A stretch of DNA of 64,000 bases from Chthoniobacterales bacterium (GCA_018883245.1 VEQL01000002.1:92960-156959), one strand, 5' to 3'. Numbered from the stretch's first letter, positions 33,840 to 43,083 are shown. Translations and numbers: made by a program. Notes: a model not told the origin generated them from the sequence alone.

Positions 33840-34892
33840 ATGAAAATTGTTTTTGTCGAGACCGAGGACGACGAGCAGCCTTTTTTTGCCGAAAGCCTCG
33901 CGGATCACGAGGTCGAATTCGTGGAAACGCTTCAGGAAGTGCCGGCGGATGCCGAGATCGTCTCGGTCTTCGTCAACTCGCGCGTCGGGGCCGACTTTTT
34001 CCGCAGGCATCCGAAGGTCAAGTTGGTGGCATCACGCTCCTCGGCGACGGATCATTTGGACGCGGCTGCGGCCGCCAAACGGGGTGTTGTCCTGGCGCAT
34101 ATCCCCGATTACGGGGCCGCAACGGTGGCCGAGCACACTTTCGCCCTCATCCTCGGCGTGGCACGCAAGCTGCGTCATTGCCTCTCGGCCGGGCATCGCG
34201 GTCGCGGCACCTCGGAACGGTTGCGCGGCATGGAACTGCAGGGCAAGACGCTCGGGGTGGTCGGCGCGGGTCGCGTCGGTTTGCAAGTGATCCGGATCGC
34301 GCAGGGTTTCGGATTGAAGTGCCTCGCCTATGACATGAATCCGGATCCCGACGCGGCACGCGAGCTCGGCTTCGAGTATGTCACGCTCGACAAATTGTTG
34401 CGCTCGTCCGATGTCATCACCCTTCACGTCCCCTTGACCCGGCGGACCAGGCAAATGCTCAACGTGAAGCGTCTGGCAAGGTGCAAGCCTGGCGTCATTC
34501 TCATCAACACCGCGCGCGGTGCCCTGGTCGATATCGACGCACTGCTCTCGGGTTTGGACAGCGGGCGAATAGGCGGCATCGGCATCGACGTGCTGGAGGA
34601 CGACAAGGCGTTCAACCGCGACCCCGCGCATGCCATCGGCGCGCAAATCGTCCAGAAGATCCACGCCATGTCCACTCCGGGCGGCGATTCCTCGAAACGC
34701 GACGAGCGGTTGCGCGAATTGCGCGGTATCATGCGCAACAAGCAGTTGCTCGGTCACGACAACGTTTTCTTCACGCCCCACGTGGGCTTCAACAGCGTCG
34801 AAGCCATCGAGCGCATCAACCTTGGCACGGTGGAAAATATCAAAGGCTTCATCTCCGGATGTCTGCCACAGGAGGCTCTGGCCCGACCGTGA
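33840..34892 (+). CDS. D-isomer-specific 2-hydroxyacid dehydrogenase
   Basis: A 350-residue NAD-dependent dehydrogenase. The NAD domain has GVVGAGRVGLQVIRIAQGFG, the catalytic Arg in NTARGALVD, the Glu in GIGIDVLED and the catalytic His in FFTPHVGFNS. The overall order resembles D-lactate and phosphoglycerate dehydrogenases. An insertion of about 40 residues (AIGAQIVQKIHAMSTPGGDS and onward) separates the Glu and His regions. The likely reaction is interconversion of a 2-keto acid and D-2-hydroxyacid. The stop overlaps the next gene's GTG. Confidence 0.92.
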   Translation: MKIVFVETEDDEQPFFAESLADHEVEFVETLQEVPADAEIVSVFVNSRVGADFFRRHPKVKLVASRSSATDHLDAAAAAKRGVVLAHIPDYGAATVAEHTFALILGVARKLRHCLSAGHRGRGTSERLRGMELQGKTLGVVGAGRVGLQVIRIAQGFGLKCLAYDMNPDPDAARELGFEYVTLDKLLRSSDVITLHVPLTRRTRQMLNVKRLARCKPGVILINTARGALVDIDALLSGLDSGRIGGIGIDVLEDDKAFNRDPAHAIGAQIVQKIHAMSTPGGDSSKRDERLRELRGIMRNKQLLGHDNVFFTPHVGFNSVEAIERINLGTVENIKGFISGCLPQEALARP

Positions 34893-35299
34893 AGCACTGG
34901 CTCGTCAAGCAGGAGCCGGACTCCTACCCGTGGGAGCAGTTTGTCCGCGACGGACAGACGGCGTGGACCGGCGTGAGGAATTTTCAGGCCCGCAACAATT
35001 TGCGCAGCATGCGAAAAGGGGACGAAGTGTTCTATTACCACAGTGTGACCGGTAAGTGCGTGATGGGGACGGCCCGCGTGGCGCGCGAGGCTTACCCCGA
35101 CCCGACGGCCAAGGATGGCGATTGGTCGTGTGTCGACCTCGAGCAGGCCAAGGCATTCGGCACACCCGTTACCCTGGCGCAGATCAAGTGCGAGCCCGGT
35201 CTGCGGGACATCGGTCTGGTGCGGCAATCGCGACTCAGTGTTGTCCCGCTCACGTCATCAGAGGCTGCTCTTTTGCGCCGGTTGGGAGGCGTTTCGTGA
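34889..35299 (+). CDS. EVE domain protein
   Basis: A 136-residue protein starting at a GTG inside a GTGA overlap with the dehydrogenase. EVE/PUA-like fold hallmarks are HWLVKQEPDSYPWEQF at the start, WTGVRNFQARNNLR, and KGDEVFYYHSVTGKCVMG. EVE domains belong to the PUA superfamily and recognise modified bases in DNA or RNA. Biological substrates in free-standing bacterial EVE proteins are uncertain. The stop overlaps the GTG of the amylase gene, so it is cotranslated on both sides. Confidence 0.9.
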   Translation: MKHWLVKQEPDSYPWEQFVRDGQTAWTGVRNFQARNNLRSMRKGDEVFYYHSVTGKCVMGTARVAREAYPDPTAKDGDWSCVDLEQAKAFGTPVTLAQIKCEPGLRDIGLVRQSRLSVVPLTSSEAALLRRLGGVS

Positions 35300-37146
35300 G
35301 ATTCCTCGCGTTCCCTTGCGCCGTCCTGCTTGCCGCTGCGCCGGCAGGCCGTGCATTCGCGCCCAAGCCCGACCCGAAGGCATGGCAGGCCGAGGCGGTC
35401 TGGTATCAGATTTTTCCCGAGCGCTTTCGCAATGGTGATCCCGACAATGATCCCGTGCGCGACAGCCTTGGCGGCAAAGAATGGCTGCCGTCGTCCTGGC
35501 AGACGAGGGCATGGACCTCCGATTGGTATGCGCGCGACGCGTGGGAGCAGGCTCGCGGGGAGGATTTTTACTGGACGGTCGGCGAGCGCCGCTACGGGGG
35601 TGACATCCAGGGAATCATCGACAAGCTGGATTACCTGCGCGACCTCGGCATCAACGCGATTTATCTCAACCCCGTTTTCTGGTCGGGTTCGCACCACAAA
35701 TACGACACGTGGAGCTATCACCACGTCGATCCATGGTTCGGTCCCGACCCCGAGGGCGACGTGAAGTTGATCGAAAAGGAGACCGAAGACCCCGCGACAT
35801 GGCAGTGGACCGCGGCGGACAAACTCTTCCTCGAAATGGTGCGGCAAGCGCACGACCGCGGGATGCGGGTGGTCATCGACGGAGTGTTCAACCACTCGGG
35901 CGCCGGTTTTTTCGCCTTCCGCGACCTGCGAGAAAATCAGCAGGCCTCGCGATTCAAAGAATGGTTCATCATCGAAACATGGGATGATCCGGGAACGCCG
36001 CAGAACGAATTCCGCTGGCACGGTTGGCACGGCATCACCGAGATGCCGGAGTTCGCCGAGGCATGGAGCGGAGACCGTGGCGACCTTGTTCCCGGGGTGA
36101 AAAGCTACATCATGGCCGTCACCCGACGCTGGATGCAGCCGGATGGCGACGTCTCGCGGGGGGTGGATGGTTGGCGCCTCGATGTCGCTTGGATGGTGCC
36201 GCCGGCCTTCTGGCGGGATTGGAACGCCTTGGTGCACGAAATCAATCCTTCGGCCGTCACTATAACGGAGGTTTGGAAAGATGCGCACAAGACCACGAAG
36301 GAAGGGGATTTCGATGCAACGATGAATTACGAGGGATTTGCCATGCCGGTGAAGGGGTGGCTGTTCGACCATGCGCTCAAGCCTTCGGCCTTCGCCGCGT
36401 GGCTGGATCGCACGCGTGCTTTCTGGCCGTCAGCCACGGCGCTGCGTTTGCAGAACCTGCTCGATTCGCATGACACACCGCGCGCGGGATCGGCGGCCTT
36501 CGACGGACGCCCCGGAAAAAAATACATCAACCCCGACGAATTCGACTTGGCGGTGGGCGGAATCGTCTCGCCGAAAAACAACCGCGATTACCTCTGGCAG
36601 AAGCCCGACGATCGCGCGTGGAAATTGGTGCGTATGGCCGTGACCCTTCAGATGGCCTACGTGGGGACGCCTTTCATCTACTACGGTGGCGAAGCGGGGA
36701 TGTGGGGCGCGAACGACCCCGACTGCCGGAAGCCGATGGTGTGGGACGATCTGGTCTACGACGACGAGTTCACGGCCCCGGATGGACGGCGCGTTGCGCG
36801 AAATCAGGTCAAATTCGATCGCAGCCTGCACGCGTTTTTCAAAGCGGCCATCGCGCTCCGTCGCAACACGCCGGTCCTGAATGCCGGAGAATTTCGCTGG
36901 CTGCTTGCCGATGATGCGGCCAGCACGCTGGCATTCGAGCGCACCGGAGGGCCGGCGCGTGCTCTCGTCATTTTCAACCGCGGCGAAACCGGGCAAACCG
37001 TGCGGCTCGAGGCGCCTCCCGGATGGCCGGACGGCCCGGTGCATGCGTGCTTTGTTTCCGACGGCGGATCGGCCACCGTTCGAAAAGCCGATGGTTCGCT
37101 GTTTGCCGAGATGGCGCCACTGACCGCCGCGGTTTTCCTGCCATGA
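35296..37146 (+). CDS. Secreted GH13 alpha-amylase-family glycosidase
   Basis: A 616-residue protein from the GTG at 35296, overlapping the EVE stop. A signal peptide (FLAFPCAVLLAAAPAG) is followed by the GH13 barrel. Catalytic regions are complete: DGVFNHSG, GWRLDVAW with nucleophile Asp296, ITEVWK with acid/base Glu325, and DSHDTPR with Asp393. The opening VWYQIFPERFRNGDP resembles cyclomaltodextrinases and neopullulanases. It is predicted to hydrolyse alpha-1,4 glucans or cyclodextrins in the periplasm or outside. A short C-terminal beta domain ends the protein. Confidence 0.92.
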   Translation: MRFLAFPCAVLLAAAPAGRAFAPKPDPKAWQAEAVWYQIFPERFRNGDPDNDPVRDSLGGKEWLPSSWQTRAWTSDWYARDAWEQARGEDFYWTVGERRYGGDIQGIIDKLDYLRDLGINAIYLNPVFWSGSHHKYDTWSYHHVDPWFGPDPEGDVKLIEKETEDPATWQWTAADKLFLEMVRQAHDRGMRVVIDGVFNHSGAGFFAFRDLRENQQASRFKEWFIIETWDDPGTPQNEFRWHGWHGITEMPEFAEAWSGDRGDLVPGVKSYIMAVTRRWMQPDGDVSRGVDGWRLDVAWMVPPAFWRDWNALVHEINPSAVTITEVWKDAHKTTKEGDFDATMNYEGFAMPVKGWLFDHALKPSAFAAWLDRTRAFWPSATALRLQNLLDSHDTPRAGSAAFDGRPGKKYINPDEFDLAVGGIVSPKNNRDYLWQKPDDRAWKLVRMAVTLQMAYVGTPFIYYGGEAGMWGANDPDCRKPMVWDDLVYDDEFTAPDGRRVARNQVKFDRSLHAFFKAAIALRRNTPVLNAGEFRWLLADDAASTLAFERTGGPARALVIFNRGETGQTVRLEAPPGWPDGPVHACFVSDGGSATVRKADGSLFAEMAPLTAAVFLP

Positions 37147-37793
37147 GCGCGAAATCTCATCATTTCTGGTCCGCCGTCCTTGCTGTGGGTTTTATTCTCG
37201 TGACCATCGGCGGTTTGCTGGTTTGGGACGCGCCGGTTGCGGATTCGCTGCGGGGTGGGGCGGTCGGGCCTGCGACAGCGGTTGCGCGTTTTCTTTCACG
37301 CTACGGCGATTTTCCCTTCCTTCTCGCCGGCGGAATCGTGTGTCTGGCCGTCGCCTTGAGGCAGCGACGCCGCGAGTGGGCGCGGATTCTCACCGCGATG
37401 ATTCTTTCGGGAGTCCTCGCCGGTCTGGCGACCAATGTGATCAAACTTGCAGCGGGACGGGTGCGTCCGCGCGCCGAGAACATCGAGATGGGCTGGTATG
37501 GTCCGCGGCAGGGAGCCGAGTGGGTTTCGCTGAGGCACGAGTTCCAAGCTTTTCCCTCGTCGCACGCGTCGAGTGCGTTCGGCTTCTTTTTTCCACTGTT
37601 TTTCTCGCGCAGGCTGATCGGATCCGCGGGCCTGATTGTCTCGGCTGCAGTGGCTTGGTCGCGGGTTCAACTCAATGCCCACCACGTTTCGGATGTGGCG
37701 GTCGGAGCGCTCGTCGGCCTTCTCGCCGCCCTGCTCGTGTGGGAGTGGATTGTCCGCCGCGGCGGGTTGGCGCGCTGGCTCGGTCCGGCTTAA
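37143..37793 (+). CDS. PAP2-family membrane phosphatase
   Basis: A 216-residue integral membrane protein with about six helices. The three PAP2 phosphatase motifs are seen: KLAAGRVRPR, PSSHAS, and SRVQLNAHHVSDV with the catalytic His and Asp. Relatives dephosphorylate lipid phosphates such as undecaprenyl pyrophosphate. The start overlaps the amylase stop by 4 bp. Its TAA shares bases with the stop of the convergent GspE gene. Confidence 0.92.
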   Translation: MSAKSHHFWSAVLAVGFILVTIGGLLVWDAPVADSLRGGAVGPATAVARFLSRYGDFPFLLAGGIVCLAVALRQRRREWARILTAMILSGVLAGLATNVIKLAAGRVRPRAENIEMGWYGPRQGAEWVSLRHEFQAFPSSHASSAFGFFFPLFFSRRLIGSAGLIVSAAVAWSRVQLNAHHVSDVAVGALVGLLAALLVWEWIVRRGGLARWLGPA

Positions 37794-39505
37794 GTGTATT
37801 TGAGGATTTCCTCGACGCTCGTTTCGCCGTCGAAGATGGCCTGCAGGCCTTCTTCGCGCAGGGTGCGCATGCCGAGTTCGATCGCTTTCTGGCGGAGAAC
37901 GACGCCCGGCACGCGCTGGTTGATCATTTCGCGCAGCGTGTCGTTCAGGCGCAGCGTCTCGAAAATGCCTTTGCGGCCTTTGTAGCCGGTGTCGCCACAT
38001 TCGTCGCAGCCTTTGCCTTTGTAGAATTTTTTGTCGCCGACCTCGTGGGGCGAAAGGCCGAGGAGCATGAGTTCATCCTCGCTCGGTTCGTAGGACTCGA
38101 TGCAGTTCGCGCAGATGCGGCGGACGAGGCGCTGGGCCACGACAAGTTCGAGGGACGCGGAAATAAGGAACGGTTCGACGCCCATGTCGAGCAGGCGGGT
38201 GATGGCGCCGGTCGAGTCGTTGGTGTGCAGCGAGGTGAAGACAAGGTGGCCGGTGAGCGAAGCTTGAATGGCGATCTGCGCCGTCTCGAGGTCGCGGGTT
38301 TCACCGACGAGGATGCGGTCGGGATCCTGGCGAAGGAAGGCGCGGAGGACTCTCGCGAAATCCAGTCCGATGCCCTCGTTGACCGGAACCTGCATGATGC
38401 CGTCGATGTCGTATTCGACCGGATCCTCGGCCGTGAGAAGTTTGGCGTTGGGCTCGTTGATCTCGCGGAGGCAGGCGTAGAGTGTGGTGGTTTTTCCCGA
38501 TCCGGTCGGGCCGGTGACGATGATGATGCCATTCGGCAGCTTGATCATGTCGCGTAGCGTTTTCTTGATGCGTTCCGGCACGCCGAGCTTGTCGAGGTCC
38601 AGTTGCACCGCAGAGCGGTCGAGGATACGCAGCACGACGCTTTCGCCGAATTGCGTGGGCAGCGTGGATACACGGAGGTCGATGGCGAACGGCTTGCCGT
38701 CGCGCAGGACCGATCGCTGGATGCGGCCGTCCTGAGGGAGCCGGCTTTCGGCGATGTTGAGGTTGGAAATGACTTTGATGCGGGAGATCAGCTCCCTCGC
38801 GATAGAGCTGTAAGCTTTTCGGTCGCTCTTAGTCAGCAGGGAGCGCAGGGTTCCGTCCACGCGCATGCGGACATCCATGTATTCCTCGAACGGTTCGAAA
38901 TGGATGTCGCTCGCCTTGGCCTTGATGCCGATGTCTATGAGGTTGTCCACGATCTGCGTGACATACTGGCTCCGTTCCTCGTCGGTCATCGGCCCCGCGG
39001 CTTTGGTCGAGAGTTCGCTCAACTTCTCGCGAAGTTCCTTTTGCGTGACGGTGGAGAAGCCCTCGGTCGCGTAGTCGATTGACTCGTAATACTGCGTGAT
39101 GAGCTCCTCGATGCGGCGCACCGGCGCGACGCTCACGTGGATGTCGCGGTTGAGGGCAAAGCGCAGCTCCGAGACTTTTTCCGTATCGAGCGGATCGCTC
39201 AGGGCCACATAGAGCGCTCCCTCGTGCTCTGCGATGGGCAACGCACGGTGCAAGCGCGCCAACCCCACGGGAATTGTGTCGCGCAGGTTGGTTGGCAACT
39301 CGAAATCGCTCAGATCGATGTAATTCGCGCCGATGGAATTCGCGATCGCATGGTAAAAAGTGTGTTCATCAACGATGCCTTCGGCGACGAGGTAGTCTTC
39401 CGGCGGGCGTCCGCTCTGCAGGATGGTGTTCAGCAGTTCATCCGACTGGTCCGCGGCGAGGACGCCCTGGTCCACGAGGGTGGTTATGACGATATGCGGA
39501 TCCAT
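37790..39505 (-). CDS. gspE: GspE/PilB-type secretion ATPase (second of two)
   Basis: A 571-residue ATPase. The N-terminal GspE/MshE-type domain (about 1-140) is followed by the catalytic core: Walker A GPTGSGKT at 332-339, an ASDIHFEP Asp-box region near 199-205, HTND at 427-430, and Walker B ILVGETRDLET at 398-408. The core has a Thr where many family members have Ile (GEIRD). Four zinc-binding cysteines fit CxxC (465, 468) and CxxC (500, 503). It powers assembly of a type II or type IV pilus-like filament. It lies 4 bp downstream of a second such ATPase. Confidence 0.93.
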   Translation of the reverse strand: MDPHIVITTLVDQGVLAADQSDELLNTILQSGRPPEDYLVAEGIVDEHTFYHAIANSIGANYIDLSDFELPTNLRDTIPVGLARLHRALPIAEHEGALYVALSDPLDTEKVSELRFALNRDIHVSVAPVRRIEELITQYYESIDYATEGFSTVTQKELREKLSELSTKAAGPMTDEERSQYVTQIVDNLIDIGIKAKASDIHFEPFEEYMDVRMRVDGTLRSLLTKSDRKAYSSIARELISRIKVISNLNIAESRLPQDGRIQRSVLRDGKPFAIDLRVSTLPTQFGESVVLRILDRSAVQLDLDKLGVPERIKKTLRDMIKLPNGIIIVTGPTGSGKTTTLYACLREINEPNAKLLTAEDPVEYDIDGIMQVPVNEGIGLDFARVLRAFLRQDPDRILVGETRDLETAQIAIQASLTGHLVFTSLHTNDSTGAITRLLDMGVEPFLISASLELVVAQRLVRRICANCIESYEPSEDELMLLGLSPHEVGDKKFYKGKGCDECGDTGYKGRKGIFETLRLNDTLREMINQRVPGVVLRQKAIELGMRTLREEGLQAIFDGETSVEEILKYT

Positions 39506-39509
39506 GGCG

Positions 39510-41198
39510 TTAGTCGCTGTCCCCCATGGTCACGGCAAGCACCTCGTCGAACGTTGTCAGTCCGGCAAAAACCTTCTGGTATCCGTCCTCGCGGAGCGTC
39601 CGCATTCCCTGTTCGCGCGCGCGCCTGCGCAATTGGACCGTGCTGACCTGCTCGGAGCGGTCCTGGGTTTCCCCCATGCGGTTGATCATCTGGCGCATTT
39701 CGTCATCCACCTTGAAAATCTCGAAAATTCCGAGGCGTCCGCGGTAGCCGGTGAAGCGGCAGCGCTCGCAACCCTTGGGCTTGCAAATGTGCATGTCCGC
39801 GAGCTGGTCGGAGTCGATATGGAGCGTGGCAATTTCGTCTTCGGTCAACGTCGCGGGCTCCTTGCACGAGCACAATTTGCGGCAAAGACGCTGGGCCATC
39901 ACCGCGCGGACCGCGCTGGAAACGAGGTAGGGCTTGACGCCGATGTCGATAAGGCGCGCGACCGCGCTCGGCGCGTCGTTGGTGTGCAGGGTCGACAGCA
40001 CAAGGTGACCGGTGAGAGAGGCGTTGATGGCAATGCCCGCCGTTTCGAGGTCGCGAATTTCACCGATCATGATGATGTTCGGGGCCTGGCGCAGAATGGA
40101 GCGAAGCGCACGGGCGAAGGTCATCCCGATGTCGGATTTCACGTGCACCTGGTTGACGCCCGGCATCACGTATTCGATCGGGTCCTCGACGGTGATGATC
40201 TTCCGGCTCTCGTTGTTGATTTCCGACAGGCACGCATAGAGCGTGGTCGTTTTGCCCGAACCGGTCGGGCCGGTGACGAGGATAATTCCGTCAGCCAGCT
40301 TGATGAGACTGCGGAAATATTCCTGATCGTCGCTCATGAACCCGAGGTCGGGCAGTTTGATGGACAGCGTGCTCTGGTCGAGGAGGCGCATGACGATGGA
40401 CTCGCCCTGCGAAGTGGGAATGGTGGAGACACGAAGGTCGAGCGGCTTGCCGCGGACCTGGCACTGGATGCGGCCGTCCTGGGGCATGCGTTTTTCGTCG
40501 ATGCTCATGGTCTCGGTCATGATTTTCAGACGGCTGACCACGGCCCCTTGAAGAGAGGGGGGGAGCATCTTGTATTGCTCGAGTTCGCCATCGATGCGGA
40601 ATCTGACGCGGAATCCTTCTTCCACCGGCTCCAGGTGAATGTCGCTCGCGCGCATTTCCTGCGCCTTTTCCAGAAAGTCCTGCACGAGCGTGATGACTGC
40701 GGCGTCGTCCTCACCGGCGGCAGCGCCTTTTTCCCCTTCTGTGCCCGGCGCGACGAGCGTTGTCTGCCGCGGGTAGATGTCCTTGATGAGCTCGTCGAGC
40801 CGCTCGGGATCCGCATAGAGAAATTCGACCTCGGTCTTCAGGACCAAGGGGACGGTGTCGAAAGCCTCGAAATTCAGCGGGTCGGCGATCGCGACTTGGA
40901 GACCGTGGTTGGTCTGCTGCAACGGGAGAAGGCGGTGCCTGCGCACGACCTCACCCGGGATCAGCTTCTGCAGTTCGCGCACGCGTTGCACCGTTGCTTC
41001 GTCGTCAAGGTCGGCAAAAGTCAGGCTGTTGATGTGGGCGACCGCTTCGTGGACGTCCCTCGGGCGGATGGCGCCGTCCTCGAGCAGGGCATCGACGGTG
41101 GAGGCACCGGGATGGTTTTCGCGCGCGTCCTTCACCTGCTGCCTGGTCACGCGCAACTGGTCGAGGAGAACTTCGAGGACTTGGTCGTCTGTTTGCAC
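39510..41198 (-). CDS. gspE: GspE/PilB-type secretion ATPase (first of two)
   Basis: A 562-residue paralogue starting at a GTG at 41198. Domain order is as in its neighbour: N-terminal domain, ASDIHLEP, Walker A GPTGSGKT at 310-317, Walker B IIMIGEIRDLET at 375-386, and HTND near 405-408. The cysteine cluster differs: Cys439, 443 and 445 replace the first CxxC, followed by CERC at 477-480. Having two adjacent, clearly different GspE genes suggests two filaments or a two-motor system. No GspF, GspD or prepilin peptidase is in the window. Confidence 0.93.
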   Translation of the reverse strand: MQTDDQVLEVLLDQLRVTRQQVKDARENHPGASTVDALLEDGAIRPRDVHEAVAHINSLTFADLDDEATVQRVRELQKLIPGEVVRRHRLLPLQQTNHGLQVAIADPLNFEAFDTVPLVLKTEVEFLYADPERLDELIKDIYPRQTTLVAPGTEGEKGAAAGEDDAAVITLVQDFLEKAQEMRASDIHLEPVEEGFRVRFRIDGELEQYKMLPPSLQGAVVSRLKIMTETMSIDEKRMPQDGRIQCQVRGKPLDLRVSTIPTSQGESIVMRLLDQSTLSIKLPDLGFMSDDQEYFRSLIKLADGIILVTGPTGSGKTTTLYACLSEINNESRKIITVEDPIEYVMPGVNQVHVKSDIGMTFARALRSILRQAPNIIMIGEIRDLETAGIAINASLTGHLVLSTLHTNDAPSAVARLIDIGVKPYLVSSAVRAVMAQRLCRKLCSCKEPATLTEDEIATLHIDSDQLADMHICKPKGCERCRFTGYRGRLGIFEIFKVDDEMRQMINRMGETQDRSEQVSTVQLRRRAREQGMRTLREDGYQKVFAGLTTFDEVLAVTMGDSD

Positions 41199-41330
41199 GC
41201 GGTGAGGAGGAATCGAACAGATTGGTTAAAGGCGGCGGTGCGCGGTGTCAAGGAGTGCGGGGCCGGCTCGATCAGCGATGCGTTGCCAATGGCGCGGGTT
41301 TGCCTAATATCGCGTTCGCAAACACTCCCA

Positions 41331-41957
41331 ATGAGCAAATATCAAACCTACTTGATTTTCGGCGCGCCCGGCAGCGGCAAGGGCACGCAAGGTCGGGCGC
41401 TCGGCACGGTGCCCGGCTATTATCACATGGCCTGCGGAGACGTGTTCCGGTCCCTCGACCTCCGCACGCCGCTGGGCAAACAATTCCTCGAATATTCGAG
41501 CCGGGGCGAACTGGTTCCCGACGACGTGACGATCAAGCTCTGGAAGGCGCGCATCGACCAGAGCGTCGAAACGCATGAGTTTCATCCGGACCACGATTTT
41601 CTCGTGCTCGACGGAATCCCGCGCAATGTGCATCAGGCGCAGATGCTGGAAGACACCATCCGGGTGCGCCGTATTTGCCATCTTTCGTGCCCCGACCGGC
41701 CCAAGCTTGTCGAGCGCCTGAAGCGCCGCGCGTTGCGCGACAACCGCTTCGACGACGCCAACGAGGAAGTCATCCGCCACCGCCTCGAGACCTACGACAA
41801 CGAATCGCGGCCTCTGCTCGAGTATTACGGGCCGGACCGGATCCTGCACATCGATGCCACGCAATCGCCCGTGGATGTCCTCGCGAGTATTTTGGAAATG
41901 CTCGTGCAGGACCGCCGCAACCACTTCGGCGAGGAGGGGTTCAGCGCGGTGACATGA
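41331..41957 (+). CDS. adk: Adenylate kinase-family nucleoside monophosphate kinase, short-lid form
   Basis: A 208-residue P-loop kinase from the ATG at 41331. FGAPGSGKGTQG is the nucleotide-binding loop. CGDVFR and LDGIPRN supply the AMP-binding and catalytic regions. The lid is short and has no zinc cysteines. It equilibrates adenine nucleotides. The reading frame stays open far upstream to 39423, but that extension lies antisense to the GspE genes and is a shadow. The stop overlaps the next ATG by 4 bp. Confidence 0.92.
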   Translation: MSKYQTYLIFGAPGSGKGTQGRALGTVPGYYHMACGDVFRSLDLRTPLGKQFLEYSSRGELVPDDVTIKLWKARIDQSVETHEFHPDHDFLVLDGIPRNVHQAQMLEDTIRVRRICHLSCPDRPKLVERLKRRALRDNRFDDANEEVIRHRLETYDNESRPLLEYYGPDRILHIDATQSPVDVLASILEMLVQDRRNHFGEEGFSAVT

Positions 41958-42181
41958 GCGGCCAGTTCGAGAGCCTGCGTGCGAGCAGTCTCTACTGCCG
42001 TCGTTGCGGGCAACCCATGCCGGTGCGCGAGAAGTTGCTCTTGGTCCTGCCGGACAAGGAGATCTACGACTACCTTTGCACCGGTTGCGCGGACTCGCTC
42101 GGCCAACGCGAAGTGACCGCCGGGGAGTTGATCCGCGCTCGTTCGCGGTCGATGCGTCCGGCGCGCCGCGTGCTGGCATGA
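41954..42181 (+). CDS. Small zinc-ribbon protein between adk and fmt
   Basis: A 75-residue protein with CRRC (Cys15, 18) and CTGC (Cys42, 45) pairs forming a likely four-cysteine zinc site. The segment between them (KLLLVLPDKEIYDYL) is hydrophobic and beta-prone. The C-terminus is basic (RARSRSMRPARRV), suggesting nucleic-acid contact. It overlaps adk by 4 bp and fmt by 4 bp, so all three are cotranslated. The family is not recognised. A role in translation initiation or RNA binding is inferred from neighbours only. Confidence 0.7.
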   Translation: MSGQFESLRASSLYCRRCGQPMPVREKLLLVLPDKEIYDYLCTGCADSLGQREVTAGELIRARSRSMRPARRVLA

Positions 42182-43083
42182 AGATTGTTTTCGTCGCCAG
42201 CGGGGACATCGCGATTCCTTCATTCCGCTGGTTGCTCGATGCTCCCGGCGTCGAAGTTGCGGCGCTGGTGACGCAACCCGACCGTCCGTCCGGCCGCGGG
42301 TTGAAGCTCAAGCCATCTTTGCTCAAGCAGCTTGCGATCGACCGCGGTATACCGGTCCTCCAGCCGGAAAAAATACGCGTCGCAACGCCGGAGCTTTCCA
42401 CATTGCAGCCGGATCTGCTGGTCGTCATGGCCTACGGTCAGATCCTGCCGCAGGCTGTCCTTGATATTCCCCGCCTCGGGGCGTTGAACCTTCATGCATC
42501 GCTTCTTCCGCGTCATCGCGGAGCTTCCCCTGTGCATGCGGCGATTCTCGCGGGGGACTCGATGAGCGGCGTCACCGTGATGTGGATGGATGCCGGAATG
42601 GACACCGGCGATATATTGCTCGCCCGCGAATGCGTCATCGGACCCGAGGAAACGGCAGGAAGTCTGCACGACAAGCTCGCAGTGCTGGCGCCGCAGGCTT
42701 TGTCCGCCGGCTTGGATTTGATCTCCCGCGACGATGCGCCGCACATTCCGCAAGATGCCGCTCTTGCCACCTATGCGCCCAAGCTCGGGCGGGGGATGGG
42801 GACGGTGCACTGGTCGATGCCGGCTGGCGAAATCGCCCTGCGCATCCGTGGTTTGCATCCGTGGCCCGGATGCACGACCGAAGTCGTGCTGGATGACGGA
42901 AGCCGGGTTCTATTGAAGATTCACCGCGCAAAGATCGCCGCCGGTGCTCCTGAGCCTTGCCGCCTTCGCTTCGCCTGTGGAGGAGGAGGGGTTCTCGAGC
43001 TGCTTGAGGTCCAACCCGCGGGAGGAAAGCGGATGACCTCAGACGACTTTGTGCGCGGTCACCGCGTAGTCCGTGCTCTCTGA
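42178..43083 (+). CDS. fmt: Methionyl-tRNA formyltransferase
   Basis: A 301-residue enzyme from the ATG at 42178. The formyltransferase catalytic core has ALNLHASLLPRHRGASP with the conserved Asn and His, then VTVMWMDAGMDTGDIL. The C-terminal OB-like domain starts near residue 205 and contains GLHPWPGC. It transfers formyl from 10-formyl-THF to Met-tRNA. It ends 27 bp from the convergent membrane-protein gene. Length is normal. Confidence 0.95.
   Translation: MKIVFVASGDIAIPSFRWLLDAPGVEVAALVTQPDRPSGRGLKLKPSLLKQLAIDRGIPVLQPEKIRVATPELSTLQPDLLVVMAYGQILPQAVLDIPRLGALNLHASLLPRHRGASPVHAAILAGDSMSGVTVMWMDAGMDTGDILLARECVIGPEETAGSLHDKLAVLAPQALSAGLDLISRDDAPHIPQDAALATYAPKLGRGMGTVHWSMPAGEIALRIRGLHPWPGCTTEVVLDDGSRVLLKIHRAKIAAGAPEPCRLRFACGGGGVLELLEVQPAGGKRMTSDDFVRGHRVVRAL

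Noticed and set aside
39423..41330. Long N-terminal extension of adk
   Set aside because: The frame runs antisense through both GspE genes, and adenylate kinase starts at 41331 with its P-loop at the usual place.
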